Positions 45,532 to 53,727 of a DNA stretch of 64,000 bases are shown piece after piece (position 1 is the stretch's first letter; every line of letters begins with the position of its first letter). Both the position numbers and the translations under genes were made by a program. The stretch is from JALCLA01 sp965653565. Its GTDB lineage: Bacteria > Pseudomonadota > Gammaproteobacteria > Xanthomonadales > Xanthomonadaceae. Location of the stretch: contig CBFHAI010000003.1 in NCBI GenBank assembly GCA_965653565.1, forward strand, positions 1-64,000, written 5' to 3'. Under the pieces are notes generated by a model. That model saw nothing but the letters and a program-made list of their open reading frames with translations. It had not been told where the DNA came from and searched no databases.

Positions 45532-47091
45532 GTGAAGACTGTGTCGAAAGTATTTGGCGCACTGGCGCTGTCCTTCGGGATGACGGCGACGTGTGCCGGG
45601 GAAACGGTATTCATCGTCAATCGTGTCATAGACCGCGAGGACAGCAACCCTGGCGACGGTCACTGTATCGGCAAGAATCTGATCGCTTCGCCACAAGCTC
45701 CGGGCGTGTGTTCGCTCCGTGCCGCGATCAATGAAGTCAATGCGCTGTCCCAGCTTCCGGGCTACGGAAGCGAGCAGTTTACGATCAAGGTTCGCCCCGG
45801 CGTCTACCAGCTCACAGCTCTCGGAAACGAAGTGCATCAAGAGATCCATGATTCGACGGGTCTCTTGAACGACCTCGATGTCATCGCCAGGAACTTCCGC
45901 CTGATGGGGATATCCGCTTCTGGCGGGACGCCGGAGGCTCAACATCGAGCGGTAATCCGCGCGTCGTCAGATACCATCAATGGGTTCAGAATCTTCGACC
46001 TAAACGTCAATGATCATCACGCCGAGTTCGAGTTCTCAGATATCGTACTCACTCAAGGATTAGGAAGGGGAAAAAAAGGAGGTGCTGCAATTGCTTGCCG
46101 AGGTGGTGGCCGCGTCAAGATTCGGCGGACCCGCATTAGCAGCAACGTCGTTACAACGAGTGATTCGCCCGTGTGGGCTGCCGGCGCGATCAACAGTGCC
46201 TGTGACCTCGACGTCGAAACGAGCGCCATTTCGAACAATAGCGGCAGTGCAGTCGTTTTGCAGTCAAATTTCTCGCAAGGACTTAGCCTGACAATGGCGA
46301 AGTCCAGTGTCACGGACAACGGCCAAGTCGGGCTGCTGCTAGTCCCCACAGCGCACTTGGATTGCTCTTCGGCATTCTGTGATGACACCAACTACTACGA
46401 TGTTGGCGCCTCAATCAGCGCGAGCACGATCGCTCGCAATGCCACCGGCATTTCATCGACCCACGGCGCGACTGTCGTTGTCAACTCGTCCACTATCATG
46501 AATAACGCACGTGGCATCCATTTTGTGGATAGCTTTTGGTACCTCCATGCAGGCCCACCAGAAAACGAAGATCACTACTACTATGGCAGTGGCTCAGACC
46601 TGCAATCCTTCACGCTCGCAAACTCGATCGTCGCGAATTCGTCCTCAGCAGACTTGGAGCAAGGCCAGCAGTACAGCAACGTCATTTATCACTACCAGAG
46701 CCTGGGGCACAACTACATCGACAAAATTGTCGGTGCGCCGAATTTCCAGGGCACCGGCGATCTGTCAGGATTCGGACCACTTAGTGGGGTTACATCGGTG
46801 TACGCAAACGCCTATACGGCAGCAATGTTACCGCCCGAAGATTCCATGCTGATTCAAGCGGGAAGCGAGGTTCCAATCGGGCAGCAAGGTGCTTGCACAC
46901 AGTTCGACCAAGCTGGAAATAGCCGCGGTTTCAGGTGCGACATTGGGGCGCTGGAGCAGGACGCAGAACTGAATTTTCCTCCGCTGACTCCGCCGGCTGA
47001 CCCCGGCGATCCAGAGGAGCTACCGCCCGGTCTTCCGCCCGACTCGGATCCGCAAGATCCGCAAGTTTTTAAAGACGGTTTCGACATTTAG
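45532..47091 (+). CDS. CSLREA-type beta-helix protein with Pro-rich linker and GFD tail
   Basis: 519 residues from GTG 45532. Signal peptide KVFGALALSFGMTATCAG. The N-terminus ETVFIVNRVIDREDSNPGDG and VCSLRAAINEVNALSQ (Cys60) is a diverged homologue of the two genes at 49521 and 51123. A beta-helix core follows. Near the end is a Pro-rich linker (PPADPGDPEELPPGLPP) and then VFKDGFDI, a GFE-tail variant ending in Asp. A fused linker plus tail fits a tether or recognition tag. It is the first of three paralogues. Confidence 0.82.
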   Translation: MKTVSKVFGALALSFGMTATCAGETVFIVNRVIDREDSNPGDGHCIGKNLIASPQAPGVCSLRAAINEVNALSQLPGYGSEQFTIKVRPGVYQLTALGNEVHQEIHDSTGLLNDLDVIARNFRLMGISASGGTPEAQHRAVIRASSDTINGFRIFDLNVNDHHAEFEFSDIVLTQGLGRGKKGGAAIACRGGGRVKIRRTRISSNVVTTSDSPVWAAGAINSACDLDVETSAISNNSGSAVVLQSNFSQGLSLTMAKSSVTDNGQVGLLLVPTAHLDCSSAFCDDTNYYDVGASISASTIARNATGISSTHGATVVVNSSTIMNNARGIHFVDSFWYLHAGPPENEDHYYYGSGSDLQSFTLANSIVANSSSADLEQGQQYSNVIYHYQSLGHNYIDKIVGAPNFQGTGDLSGFGPLSGVTSVYANAYTAAMLPPEDSMLIQAGSEVPIGQQGACTQFDQAGNSRGFRCDIGALEQDAELNFPPLTPPADPGDPEELPPGLPPDSDPQDPQVFKDGFDI

Positions 47092-47300
47092 CAGACGCTG
47101 AAGCGCCAAAGCTGAGTGCCTTAAGACTCCAGTTCAAATAAGACCCCGTTCAAATTTGATCGTATGCCCGTGATCGAGCGGTACACGAGCAGGTTAACGG
47201 CATGCTCTAGCCAAGACTAAGATGTGTGCCAGGACGGCCCAGGTTGGCGGGCTGCGCTACGCTATTGCGCATATTCGACGGTTATATCGAGGCCGCAGCG

Positions 47301-48755
47301 ATGAGAAATCGTGCAGTGAGCCACTTGCTCATTCTGGCAAGCTTGTTCTCGGGCGCGGTCCGCGCGGAACTCTGTGTCTTGCAACCTGCCGAGAGCCTGA
47401 TAGTAGATCAGTCTTCGGCTGAGCCTGAGCTCGCGCCAGTCCGAACAGGTTCGCTGTACGAGTCTATCCAGCGCATTGCGGGCTCTCGAACTCTCAAATT
47501 CGTATTGGCGCTCGATGAGCGCGCCAGGCAACTGTCGGGCTCCAAGGATCCTGTTTGCCTGCTTCTTGCCCGAGAAGACGGGGGATTCGCACGAACCGGG
47601 TATTGGCGAGTTGGCGCTGAAGGCCGCGAATTCATCAACGCGCCGTACATCGACATGGTGGTAGACGACGCCAGCTTGGTGGATGGATCATTTGAAGAGA
47701 CGTTTGCGCATGAGATGGGTCACGTTCTGCTTGGGCGTGTTTTTCCAAATCTGCCAGATGGATACTCGCGTACTCCGCATCGGGTGACGGCGCTGACGGA
47801 TCGGGTAACCGCCTTCGACGAGGGGTTCGCGATTCATTTCCAGGGCTTAGCCCGAGCCATCTCGGACAATCGCGCGCTTACAGTTTTCGGACCCGGCAAC
47901 GTCACGCGGCCGTTCGTCGCATTCTGGTCGAGTAGCGTGGAGTCGAGCTGGCGAGTGCATGGCATGCAGTCGAATACATTTGCGCTGCAGCAACTGGAGT
48001 ATCAAGGCACGGCCGGCGAAACACCGAATGTCGACACGAGCACGCTGTACGATGCGGGCAATCTGAAGAGCCCCGAGCAGATGCTGGCTTCCGAAGGAGT
48101 TGTTGCAACCTTCTTCTACCGATTTCTTGTGCACTCTGGCCAAGACGACGCGCAACTTATTGGTCGGTACGAACGGCTGCTTGCCACCCTTCACAAATTG
48201 AGCTCGAGTGGAAAACACCTGCTGGCGTCGCCCTGGCCGTTGCTGGTGAGCGTTTACGCTGCCGAGAACAAGAGCGAGGCGAACGATATATACGGTGCCT
48301 TCGTTGAAACAACATATGGCGCCGCTCTGGACAGTGAACTTCGCGAGGTGAGCCAACGACTAGCGCGAGTTGGCAGGGGAGGCGATCTGCCGACGTTTGT
48401 CGGACTGCTTGAGCAAGCGCGAAATCGAGTGAAGTCCGACGTGGAAAGTCTTGTTGGAGGCGATATTGGAGCGAGCCACGGGATGGGCCCGGAAATTTGG
48501 GTCAAGTGGCCAGGCAAAGACGTTTCGGAGGAGAGGCGTTGGTTCGACGTCAACACGGCAACGTATCATCATCTTGTCCGGGCGGGCGTGCCCGAGAAGA
48601 GCGCGGCGAGGATCATTGGAGTTCGAGCGGCGGGCTTTCCCTTCACGTCTATCGAAGACGTGGTTGATCGCTGCAAGCTCGCAGAGTACGTCGCAGGCCA
48701 ACTGCGCGAAGGGGCTCGCGCGGCGTTGCGTGACGGACCGATAAAGCGCTACTGA
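47301..48755 (+). CDS. Secreted zinc metallopeptidase fused to helix-hairpin-helix domain
   Basis: 484 residues from ATG 47301 (the frame is open to 47226). Signal peptide HLLILASLFSGAVRA. The zinc motif HEMGH lies at residues 137-141 in FAHEMGHVLLG, with a possible third ligand Glu174 in AFDEGFAIHF, the gluzincin pattern. A long helical region follows. Residues about 414-465 (WFDVNTATYHHLVRAGVPEK, then AGFPFTSIEDVVDRC) match the ComEA-type helix-hairpin-helix, where D-V-N-T-A-x-x-x-x-L and G-x-F-x-S-x-E-D-V are conserved. The combination of exported peptidase and DNA-binding fold is unusual. It lies between paralogous CSLREA genes. Confidence 0.82.
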   Translation: MRNRAVSHLLILASLFSGAVRAELCVLQPAESLIVDQSSAEPELAPVRTGSLYESIQRIAGSRTLKFVLALDERARQLSGSKDPVCLLLAREDGGFARTGYWRVGAEGREFINAPYIDMVVDDASLVDGSFEETFAHEMGHVLLGRVFPNLPDGYSRTPHRVTALTDRVTAFDEGFAIHFQGLARAISDNRALTVFGPGNVTRPFVAFWSSSVESSWRVHGMQSNTFALQQLEYQGTAGETPNVDTSTLYDAGNLKSPEQMLASEGVVATFFYRFLVHSGQDDAQLIGRYERLLATLHKLSSSGKHLLASPWPLLVSVYAAENKSEANDIYGAFVETTYGAALDSELREVSQRLARVGRGGDLPTFVGLLEQARNRVKSDVESLVGGDIGASHGMGPEIWVKWPGKDVSEERRWFDVNTATYHHLVRAGVPEKSAARIIGVRAAGFPFTSIEDVVDRCKLAEYVAGQLREGARAALRDGPIKRY

Positions 48756-49520
48756 GGGCGTGCTGCGAGGTGGTTGTGGCGCAGCGAATTGCGTAATTGC
48801 AAGATGCGGGGAAGCGATTTCGGTAGGCGCCATGGCCTGTCTGAAAGCGTGCCACTCCAGTAGCAACCGGATCGGCGCGCACTATACGAGCACCCCGGAG
48901 GCTCGACAGCGTGTCGACTGATTGCGACGCGACTAGGCATAGTCCTGATTCGCCTCCGAGCCCAAACTCGCAGCACGGCCCGCGGAAGTTTTTGCTGCCG
49001 GAAAAGTGTGCGATCTGCAGTGGGTGAGACGTGAGCGCGGCATACAAAGACCGCGTTCGAATATCGCCTAATGAAAGATGAGCTCTGCTGCGGGCACAAG
49101 CCGGTTTCGACAATCAATTCCTCATTAGCGTCGTTCGCGACTAGCCGAGTAGCAATGCACACCGCTGCAGAGAGCTCCCTGTCGCTGCAGTGGCCTACCA
49201 GGCTCGGACGCGGGGAGATGATCTCGGAGGCCGCCGTACAGGGACGCAAGATGAGCCCTCTCCGGGAGAGCCATATTCTCCATCGCTGAAAATCCCAGTC
49301 CGCATAGGAGTGCCGCAATGCTGGGCGGCACCGGCAGCGATAGCGGGCGAACGTTACCGATGGCGGCCCCAGTCATGCCTTTTCGCTTAAAGCGAGGGTA
49401 ATGCCCCCCCGTTTGTCCCGCATGCCGGCGCCCTGCTGCGCGATCGAGGATCCTTTCGTACACGGCGTAGACGCCGGCGGCACCAATGTCGATGTGATCA
49501 CGAATGGCTCGGAACTTGTC
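48756..49520. other. 765-base stretch without a convincing gene
   Basis: Several ORFs of 70-190 codons overlap on both strands, for instance minus-strand 48749-49318, which is Arg/Ser-rich and has no domain or signal peptide. In the frame of the downstream gene the sequence is open from 49401, but only 49521 gives a signal peptide. Probably degraded sequence between surface-protein genes. Confidence 0.45.
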
Positions 49521-51041
49521 ATGAACCCTCTTCTAAAGCTCGCGACCAGTGGTCTGTTGCTCTTGGCATCGTCTGCCGCAGTAGCAGGAGAGACGGTCTT
49601 CATCGTCAACCGGACCATCGATCGCGAGGACTCCAATCTCGACGACGGTCTGTGCCGCGGCAAGAACGTTATCAGCTCTACCCAGTCGCCGGGCCTGTGC
49701 ACACTCCGGGCGGCGATCAACCAGGTCAACGCGCTGGCTCAAAGGCCCGGGATGGAGAACGAGCAGTTTGTCATCAAGGTCCGGCCCGGGCTGTATCAGC
49801 TCTATAACCAAGCCGACGATGGTCAACAGGAATTCACTGATGGCATTGGGCTGTTGAACGATCTGGACGTGGTGGCGAAGTATTTCCGGATTGAAGGAAT
49901 CTCGGCATCGGGTGGCGTCCCGGCCGCCGACGAGCGGGCAGTGATCCGCGCCTCCCATCACAGCTCCACCGGATTTCGCATCTTCGACCTGGACTTCGAC
50001 GACGACCATGCGGAGTTCGAGTTCCGTGATCTCGTTCTGACTCAGGGCTACGGGTGGGGAGAAAAGGGTGGTGCTGCGATCGCATGCCGGGGTGGCGGTC
50101 GCATCAAGCTACTGCGAGCCCGTGTCAGCAGCCACACGCACGATGACGAGAATGGCGGCGCGATCAACGCGGCGTGCGACATCGAGCTGGATACGACGGC
50201 CATCGCGAACAATGACGGCAATGGCATCGTCATGAAGCCGAACTCCCAGGGCCTCAGTTTGATGGTTCGCTACTCCAGTTTGACCGACAACGCAGAGTCA
50301 GCGGTCCGGCTGATTCCTACGTCCGTGGTGAATCTCGACAGCTATGAAAGAGAAGATCGGGATATCAGTGCCGTGGTTGCCGCGAGTACTGTGGCTCGCA
50401 ATAGAGTAGGTCTCTTATTCACAAGCGGAACATCATTGAGCGTTAACTCGTCGACCTTCGCTGGGAACCGTTGGGGCATTTACGTCAGGAACAGATTCCA
50501 GGAAGAAGACTACGTCCAGGGCGACTATTCATACTCAGGCAACGGTTCACCGCACGTGTCAATCAGTCTTGGAAATAGTGTTGTCGCCAATTCCGTATGG
50601 ACGGACATCACTCAAGAGCAGCCACTGCCCGCTACCAACCTTCACTACCACAGCCATGGCAAGAACTACTTTGGCTCGTTGAGCGGCACGCCGCCGTTTG
50701 CCGGCACGCCCGATGACATGATCGGCCAAGGCGTACTGGCTGGCTTTGAATCCGTGTCGGCGAACGACTACACAGCCGGCTTGCTGCCGCCTGAAGGGTC
50801 GGTGCTCTTAAGTGCGGGTAGCGCTCTTCCGTACGGCGAGCCCGGGGCTTGCACCCAGTTTGATCAGGCGGGGACAAATCGCGGTTTCGAGTGCGACATC
50901 GGGGCTTTGGAACGCGATGACATAGTTCTTCTGCCGCCCTTGGAACCACCCTCCGATCCGGGTGATCCCGAAGAGTTGCCTCCGGGTATTCCGCCTGAGG
51001 CCGATCCGCAAGACGACTACATCTTCGCCGATGGGTTTTGA
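49521..51041 (+). CDS. CSLREA-type beta-helix protein A (paralogue pair), GFE tail cut by a frameshift
   Basis: 506 residues from ATG 49521. Signal peptide LLKLATSGLLLLASSAAVAG, then ETVFIVNRTIDREDSN and LCTLRAAINQVNALAQ (Cys60). Residues 6-237 are encoded by DNA identical to the gene at 51123; after that the two proteins diverge. The Pro-rich linker PPSDPGDPEELPPGIPP is present and the protein stops at FADGF. The stop comes from a run of four T at 51036-51039; with three T the frame would read DGFEPPAS and stop at 51057, restoring the tail. So the tail was lost by a one-base insertion or a sequencing error. Confidence 0.85.
   Translation: MNPLLKLATSGLLLLASSAAVAGETVFIVNRTIDREDSNLDDGLCRGKNVISSTQSPGLCTLRAAINQVNALAQRPGMENEQFVIKVRPGLYQLYNQADDGQQEFTDGIGLLNDLDVVAKYFRIEGISASGGVPAADERAVIRASHHSSTGFRIFDLDFDDDHAEFEFRDLVLTQGYGWGEKGGAAIACRGGGRIKLLRARVSSHTHDDENGGAINAACDIELDTTAIANNDGNGIVMKPNSQGLSLMVRYSSLTDNAESAVRLIPTSVVNLDSYEREDRDISAVVAASTVARNRVGLLFTSGTSLSVNSSTFAGNRWGIYVRNRFQEEDYVQGDYSYSGNGSPHVSISLGNSVVANSVWTDITQEQPLPATNLHYHSHGKNYFGSLSGTPPFAGTPDDMIGQGVLAGFESVSANDYTAGLLPPEGSVLLSAGSALPYGEPGACTQFDQAGTNRGFECDIGALERDDIVLLPPLEPPSDPGDPEELPPGIPPEADPQDDYIFADGF
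49536..50230 (+). repeat. Identical direct repeat, copy 1 (695 bp)
   Basis: This stretch matches 51138-51832 base for base by eye, offset 1602. It starts at codon 6 of the gene and ends sharply at codon 237. Upstream and downstream the two genes differ at many positions. The pattern indicates recent gene conversion or duplication with recombination. Confidence 0.85.
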
Positions 51042-51122
51042 GCCTCCTGCATCGTAGAGCGTGTCATCAATGTTGCTGGATGCGCACCACATGCGCCTGT
51101 ACGAAAAGATCAGGAAGAGCCT

Positions 51123-52658
51123 ATGCCCTCCTTGTTGAAGCTCGCGACCAGTGGTCTGTTGCTCTTGGCATCGTCTGCCGCAGTAGCAGGAGAGACGGTC
51201 TTCATCGTCAACCGGACCATCGATCGCGAGGACTCCAATCTCGACGACGGTCTGTGCCGCGGCAAGAACGTTATCAGCTCTACCCAGTCGCCGGGCCTGT
51301 GCACACTCCGGGCGGCGATCAACCAGGTCAACGCGCTGGCTCAAAGGCCCGGGATGGAGAACGAGCAGTTTGTCATCAAGGTCCGGCCCGGGCTGTATCA
51401 GCTCTATAACCAAGCCGACGATGGTCAACAGGAATTCACTGATGGCATTGGGCTGTTGAACGATCTGGACGTGGTGGCGAAGTATTTCCGGATTGAAGGA
51501 ATCTCGGCATCGGGTGGCGTCCCGGCCGCCGACGAGCGGGCAGTGATCCGCGCCTCCCATCACAGCTCCACCGGATTTCGCATCTTCGACCTGGACTTCG
51601 ACGACGACCATGCGGAGTTCGAGTTCCGTGATCTCGTTCTGACTCAGGGCTACGGGTGGGGAGAAAAGGGTGGTGCTGCGATCGCATGCCGGGGTGGCGG
51701 TCGCATCAAGCTACTGCGAGCCCGTGTCAGCAGCCACACGCACGATGACGAGAATGGCGGCGCGATCAACGCGGCGTGCGACATCGAGCTGGATACGACG
51801 GCCATCGCGAACAATGACGGCAATGGCATCGTTATGGAACCGAACTCTCACGGACTAAACCTGATAATTCGGTCCTCGAGTTTAACGGACAATTCGGAAT
51901 CTGCAGTCAGGCTGATTCCGTTGACTTACCAAGACTGCACCGACGGGTGCGAAGAGTACTGGTGGGATATCACAGCTAATGTCGCAGCCAGCACCGTGGC
52001 TCGGAACCGGGTTGGCTTCCTGTTTACGCAAGGGACGAGTCTCGCAATAAACTCATCTACAGTTGTCGAGAATCGCTATGGCCTATATTCAAAGCGCGAA
52101 TTCGAGGAAGAAAGCTATTCCGTAGGGGATCGCAACTACTACGGCTACGGTGGGGAACATGTATCTATTAGCCTCGCAAATAGCGCCATTACTAATTCAG
52201 TCGAGATGGATATTACCCAAGAGTGGCCTTGGGGTGGAACGAACCTCCACTACTACAGTCATGGAAACAACTATATCGATTCGATGATCGGTGCACCGTT
52301 CATGGTCACTCCCGACGACATGATTAGCCAAGGCGTGCTCGTTGGAATGGAATCGGTGTCAGCAAACGACTACACGGTCGGCTTGCTGCCGCCCGAGGGA
52401 TCGGTCGTACTAAATGAGGGAAGCTCCTTGCCGTACGGACAGCCCGGCTCGTGCACTGAACTTGACCAAGTAGGCAAGAGTCGCGGCTTCAAATGCGACA
52501 TTGGTGCGCTAGAGCGCGATGGAATTGTCATTTTTCCGCCATTGGAACCGCCTTCCGATCCGGGCGATCCCGAAGAGCTTCCACCGGGCATACCGCCACA
52601 GCCTGACCCTCAAAGCGAATTCGTTTTTTCCGATGGCTTCGAGGTGCCCGCTGCTTGA
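51123..52658 (+). CDS. CSLREA-type beta-helix protein B (paralogue pair) with GFE tail
   Basis: 511 residues from ATG 51123. Signal peptide and first 237 residues are the same as in protein A apart from the first few codons. The second half is a diverged beta-helix with different surface residues, then the shared linker PPSDPGDPEELPPGIPPQ and the tail FVFSDGFEVPAA. Sharp change from identity to divergence at 51832 shows that the constant half was exchanged between the two genes. Exported; function unknown. Only 81 bases separate it from protein A. Confidence 0.88.
   Translation: MPSLLKLATSGLLLLASSAAVAGETVFIVNRTIDREDSNLDDGLCRGKNVISSTQSPGLCTLRAAINQVNALAQRPGMENEQFVIKVRPGLYQLYNQADDGQQEFTDGIGLLNDLDVVAKYFRIEGISASGGVPAADERAVIRASHHSSTGFRIFDLDFDDDHAEFEFRDLVLTQGYGWGEKGGAAIACRGGGRIKLLRARVSSHTHDDENGGAINAACDIELDTTAIANNDGNGIVMEPNSHGLNLIIRSSSLTDNSESAVRLIPLTYQDCTDGCEEYWWDITANVAASTVARNRVGFLFTQGTSLAINSSTVVENRYGLYSKREFEEESYSVGDRNYYGYGGEHVSISLANSAITNSVEMDITQEWPWGGTNLHYYSHGNNYIDSMIGAPFMVTPDDMISQGVLVGMESVSANDYTVGLLPPEGSVVLNEGSSLPYGQPGSCTELDQVGKSRGFKCDIGALERDGIVIFPPLEPPSDPGDPEELPPGIPPQPDPQSEFVFSDGFEVPAA
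51138..51832 (+). repeat. Identical direct repeat, copy 2 (695 bp)
   Basis: Second copy of the block at 49536-50230. After it the genes read CGTTATGGAACC here against CGTCATGAAGCC in copy 1, and identity falls quickly. Confidence 0.85.
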
Positions 52659-53011
52659 GTACCAACCTGTGCAATTGTCGTTGCCGGCTATAGCGCCGTT
52701 CCATGCAACTGCGTCAGCGGGGTGATCAAATGTTTGTAGCGCTGGAATAAGATCGCGCCATTGCGAGCCCAATGGCGCGTTGGATCGTCGTCGATTGCGG
52801 TTAGGTGGAGCGGCAATGCAACCGCAGTGTCCTGTCCCTACCGTCGCGAGTCACTTGGCGTAGTTGGGCGGCGTGAGTACGCCTTCGCTTCTTCGGGCTC
52901 TCGTCCCAGTAGTTGCGCCCCAGACTTCAGCAGCTATCCCTCGGGCATGCGGCCGTGCCTGAGCCGGTTCGTTGAGGCCATTCGCCGCGCAATCTACCGT
53001 CGGACCTTTCG
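52659..53011. other. Gap holding a decayed gene copy, otherwise empty
   Basis: Contains the relic at 52730-52804 and then sequence up to the IS element in which I recognise nothing. Confidence 0.4.
52730..52804 (+). pseudogene. Decayed copy of the WDH/AYF small protein
   Basis: The frame from ATG 52730 reads MFVALE-stop-DRAIASPMARWIVVDCG-stop. It aligns with the start of the broken gene at 31195 (MPFVALEWDHKLAKSWIRWL), with the Trp of W-D replaced by a stop. About 24 codons are recognisable, then similarity is lost. Short, but the order FVALE-D-A-S-RW-VV-C is kept. Confidence 0.5.
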
Positions 53012-53395
53012 TTAGATTCGTTCTGTTCGACCTGCCGGCTCGATCAGGCGCAAGGTTACGCCGCGCTCGTGCGCGCATTCGGTATTGCGTGACGACGGAA
53101 TTCCCGCACCTTTGCGGCGGCTCAGATTGGGCTTGCGGTACAAAGCTTCGATGCCCATGCGGCGCATCAGCGTGGCAACGTGCTTGCGACCAACGCGGCC
53201 CCCTTGCTGGGTCAACAGATCGCGCAGCATGCGCGTGCCAGCAAACGGATACTCCAGATGCAACTCGTCGATTCGACGCATGAGCGCCAGGTCGGCGGTA
53301 CTGACGGGGGCAGGCAGGTAGTAGACGCTGCTCCGGCTGATCCCGAGCGCCTCGGCCTGCCGGGTGATCGACAAGTCGTGCGTGCGATCGATCAT
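53012..53395 (-). pseudogene. IS3-family transposase OrfB, truncated
   Basis: 127 codons, against about 280-300 in full OrfB. The N-terminal part is clear: ALGISRSSVYYLP, MRRIDELHLEYPFAGTRMLR and VGRKHVATLMRRMGIEALYR. Family similarity stops after YRKPNLSRR near codon 94 (about 53113). The whole DDE integrase core is missing, so it cannot be active. The ATG overlaps the OrfA stop (ATGA). Confidence 0.85.
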
Positions 53396-53694
53396 CGCTT
53401 TGCGCTCAGCAGTCCTGCCTTGCTGAGCGCGCCTTCTAAAAAATCATTCTCCAGCGTCAATTCCCCGATCTTGGCATGCAGCGCCTTGATGTCGACCGCC
53501 GGTTCGGATGGCCGGCTATCGGCGCCGAAGGCGTTCGCCGCACTCGCCAACAACTGCTCCTTCCACTGCGCGATCTGATTCGCATGCACGTCGAACTTCT
53601 TGGCCAACTCAGCCAGCGTGCGGTCGCCTTTCACGGCGGCCAGGGCCACTTTTGCCTTGAACTCCGGTGAGTGGTTGCGGCGGGGAGATTCCAC
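53392..53694 (-). CDS. IS3-family transposase OrfA
   Basis: 100 residues. N-terminal helix-turn-helix RNHSPEFKAKVALAAVKGDR, then TLAELAKKFDVHANQIAQWK, and a C-terminal leucine-zipper-like part (IGELTLENDFLEGAL). OrfA binds the element ends and normally works with OrfB, which is truncated here. Confidence 0.9.
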   Translation of the reverse strand: MESPRRNHSPEFKAKVALAAVKGDRTLAELAKKFDVHANQIAQWKEQLLASAANAFGADSRPSEPAVDIKALHAKIGELTLENDFLEGALSKAGLLSAKR

Positions 53695-53727
53695 TTATCC
53701 GGTTGTCCAGATTTCCGGGGCAGTCCA

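Larger units (their letters stand above)
53012..53727 (-). mobile_element. Truncated IS3-family insertion sequence
   Basis: One end is intact: reading into the element from 53727 the terminal repeat is TGGACTGCCCCGGAAATCTG followed by GACAACC, with the TG terminal dinucleotide and the TGCCCCGGAAATCTGGAC pattern of IS3 ends. The other end is missing along with most of orfB. The lower coordinate is only the end of the orfB reading frame; recognisable IS sequence ends near 53113. Confidence 0.8.

Noticed and set aside
48749..49318. 189-codon minus-strand ORF in the gap after the metallopeptidase gene
   Set aside because: Arg/Ser-rich with no signal peptide, no motif and no ribosome binding site.
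49536..51832. Constant/variable gene pair as a diversity-generating retroelement
   Set aside because: No reverse transcriptase gene and no A-biased template repeat in the window; variation covers the whole second half, unlike targeted adenine mutagenesis.
183..52650. GFE tail as PEP-CTERM, GlyGly-CTERM or a type IX secretion signal
   Set aside because: No C-terminal membrane helix, no basic cluster and no 70-100-residue Ig-like C-terminal domain.
1..52658. Repeated GGNTTCGA strings that resemble a tRNA T-loop
   Set aside because: They are the codons for G-F-E at gene ends; no acceptor, D or anticodon stems surround them.
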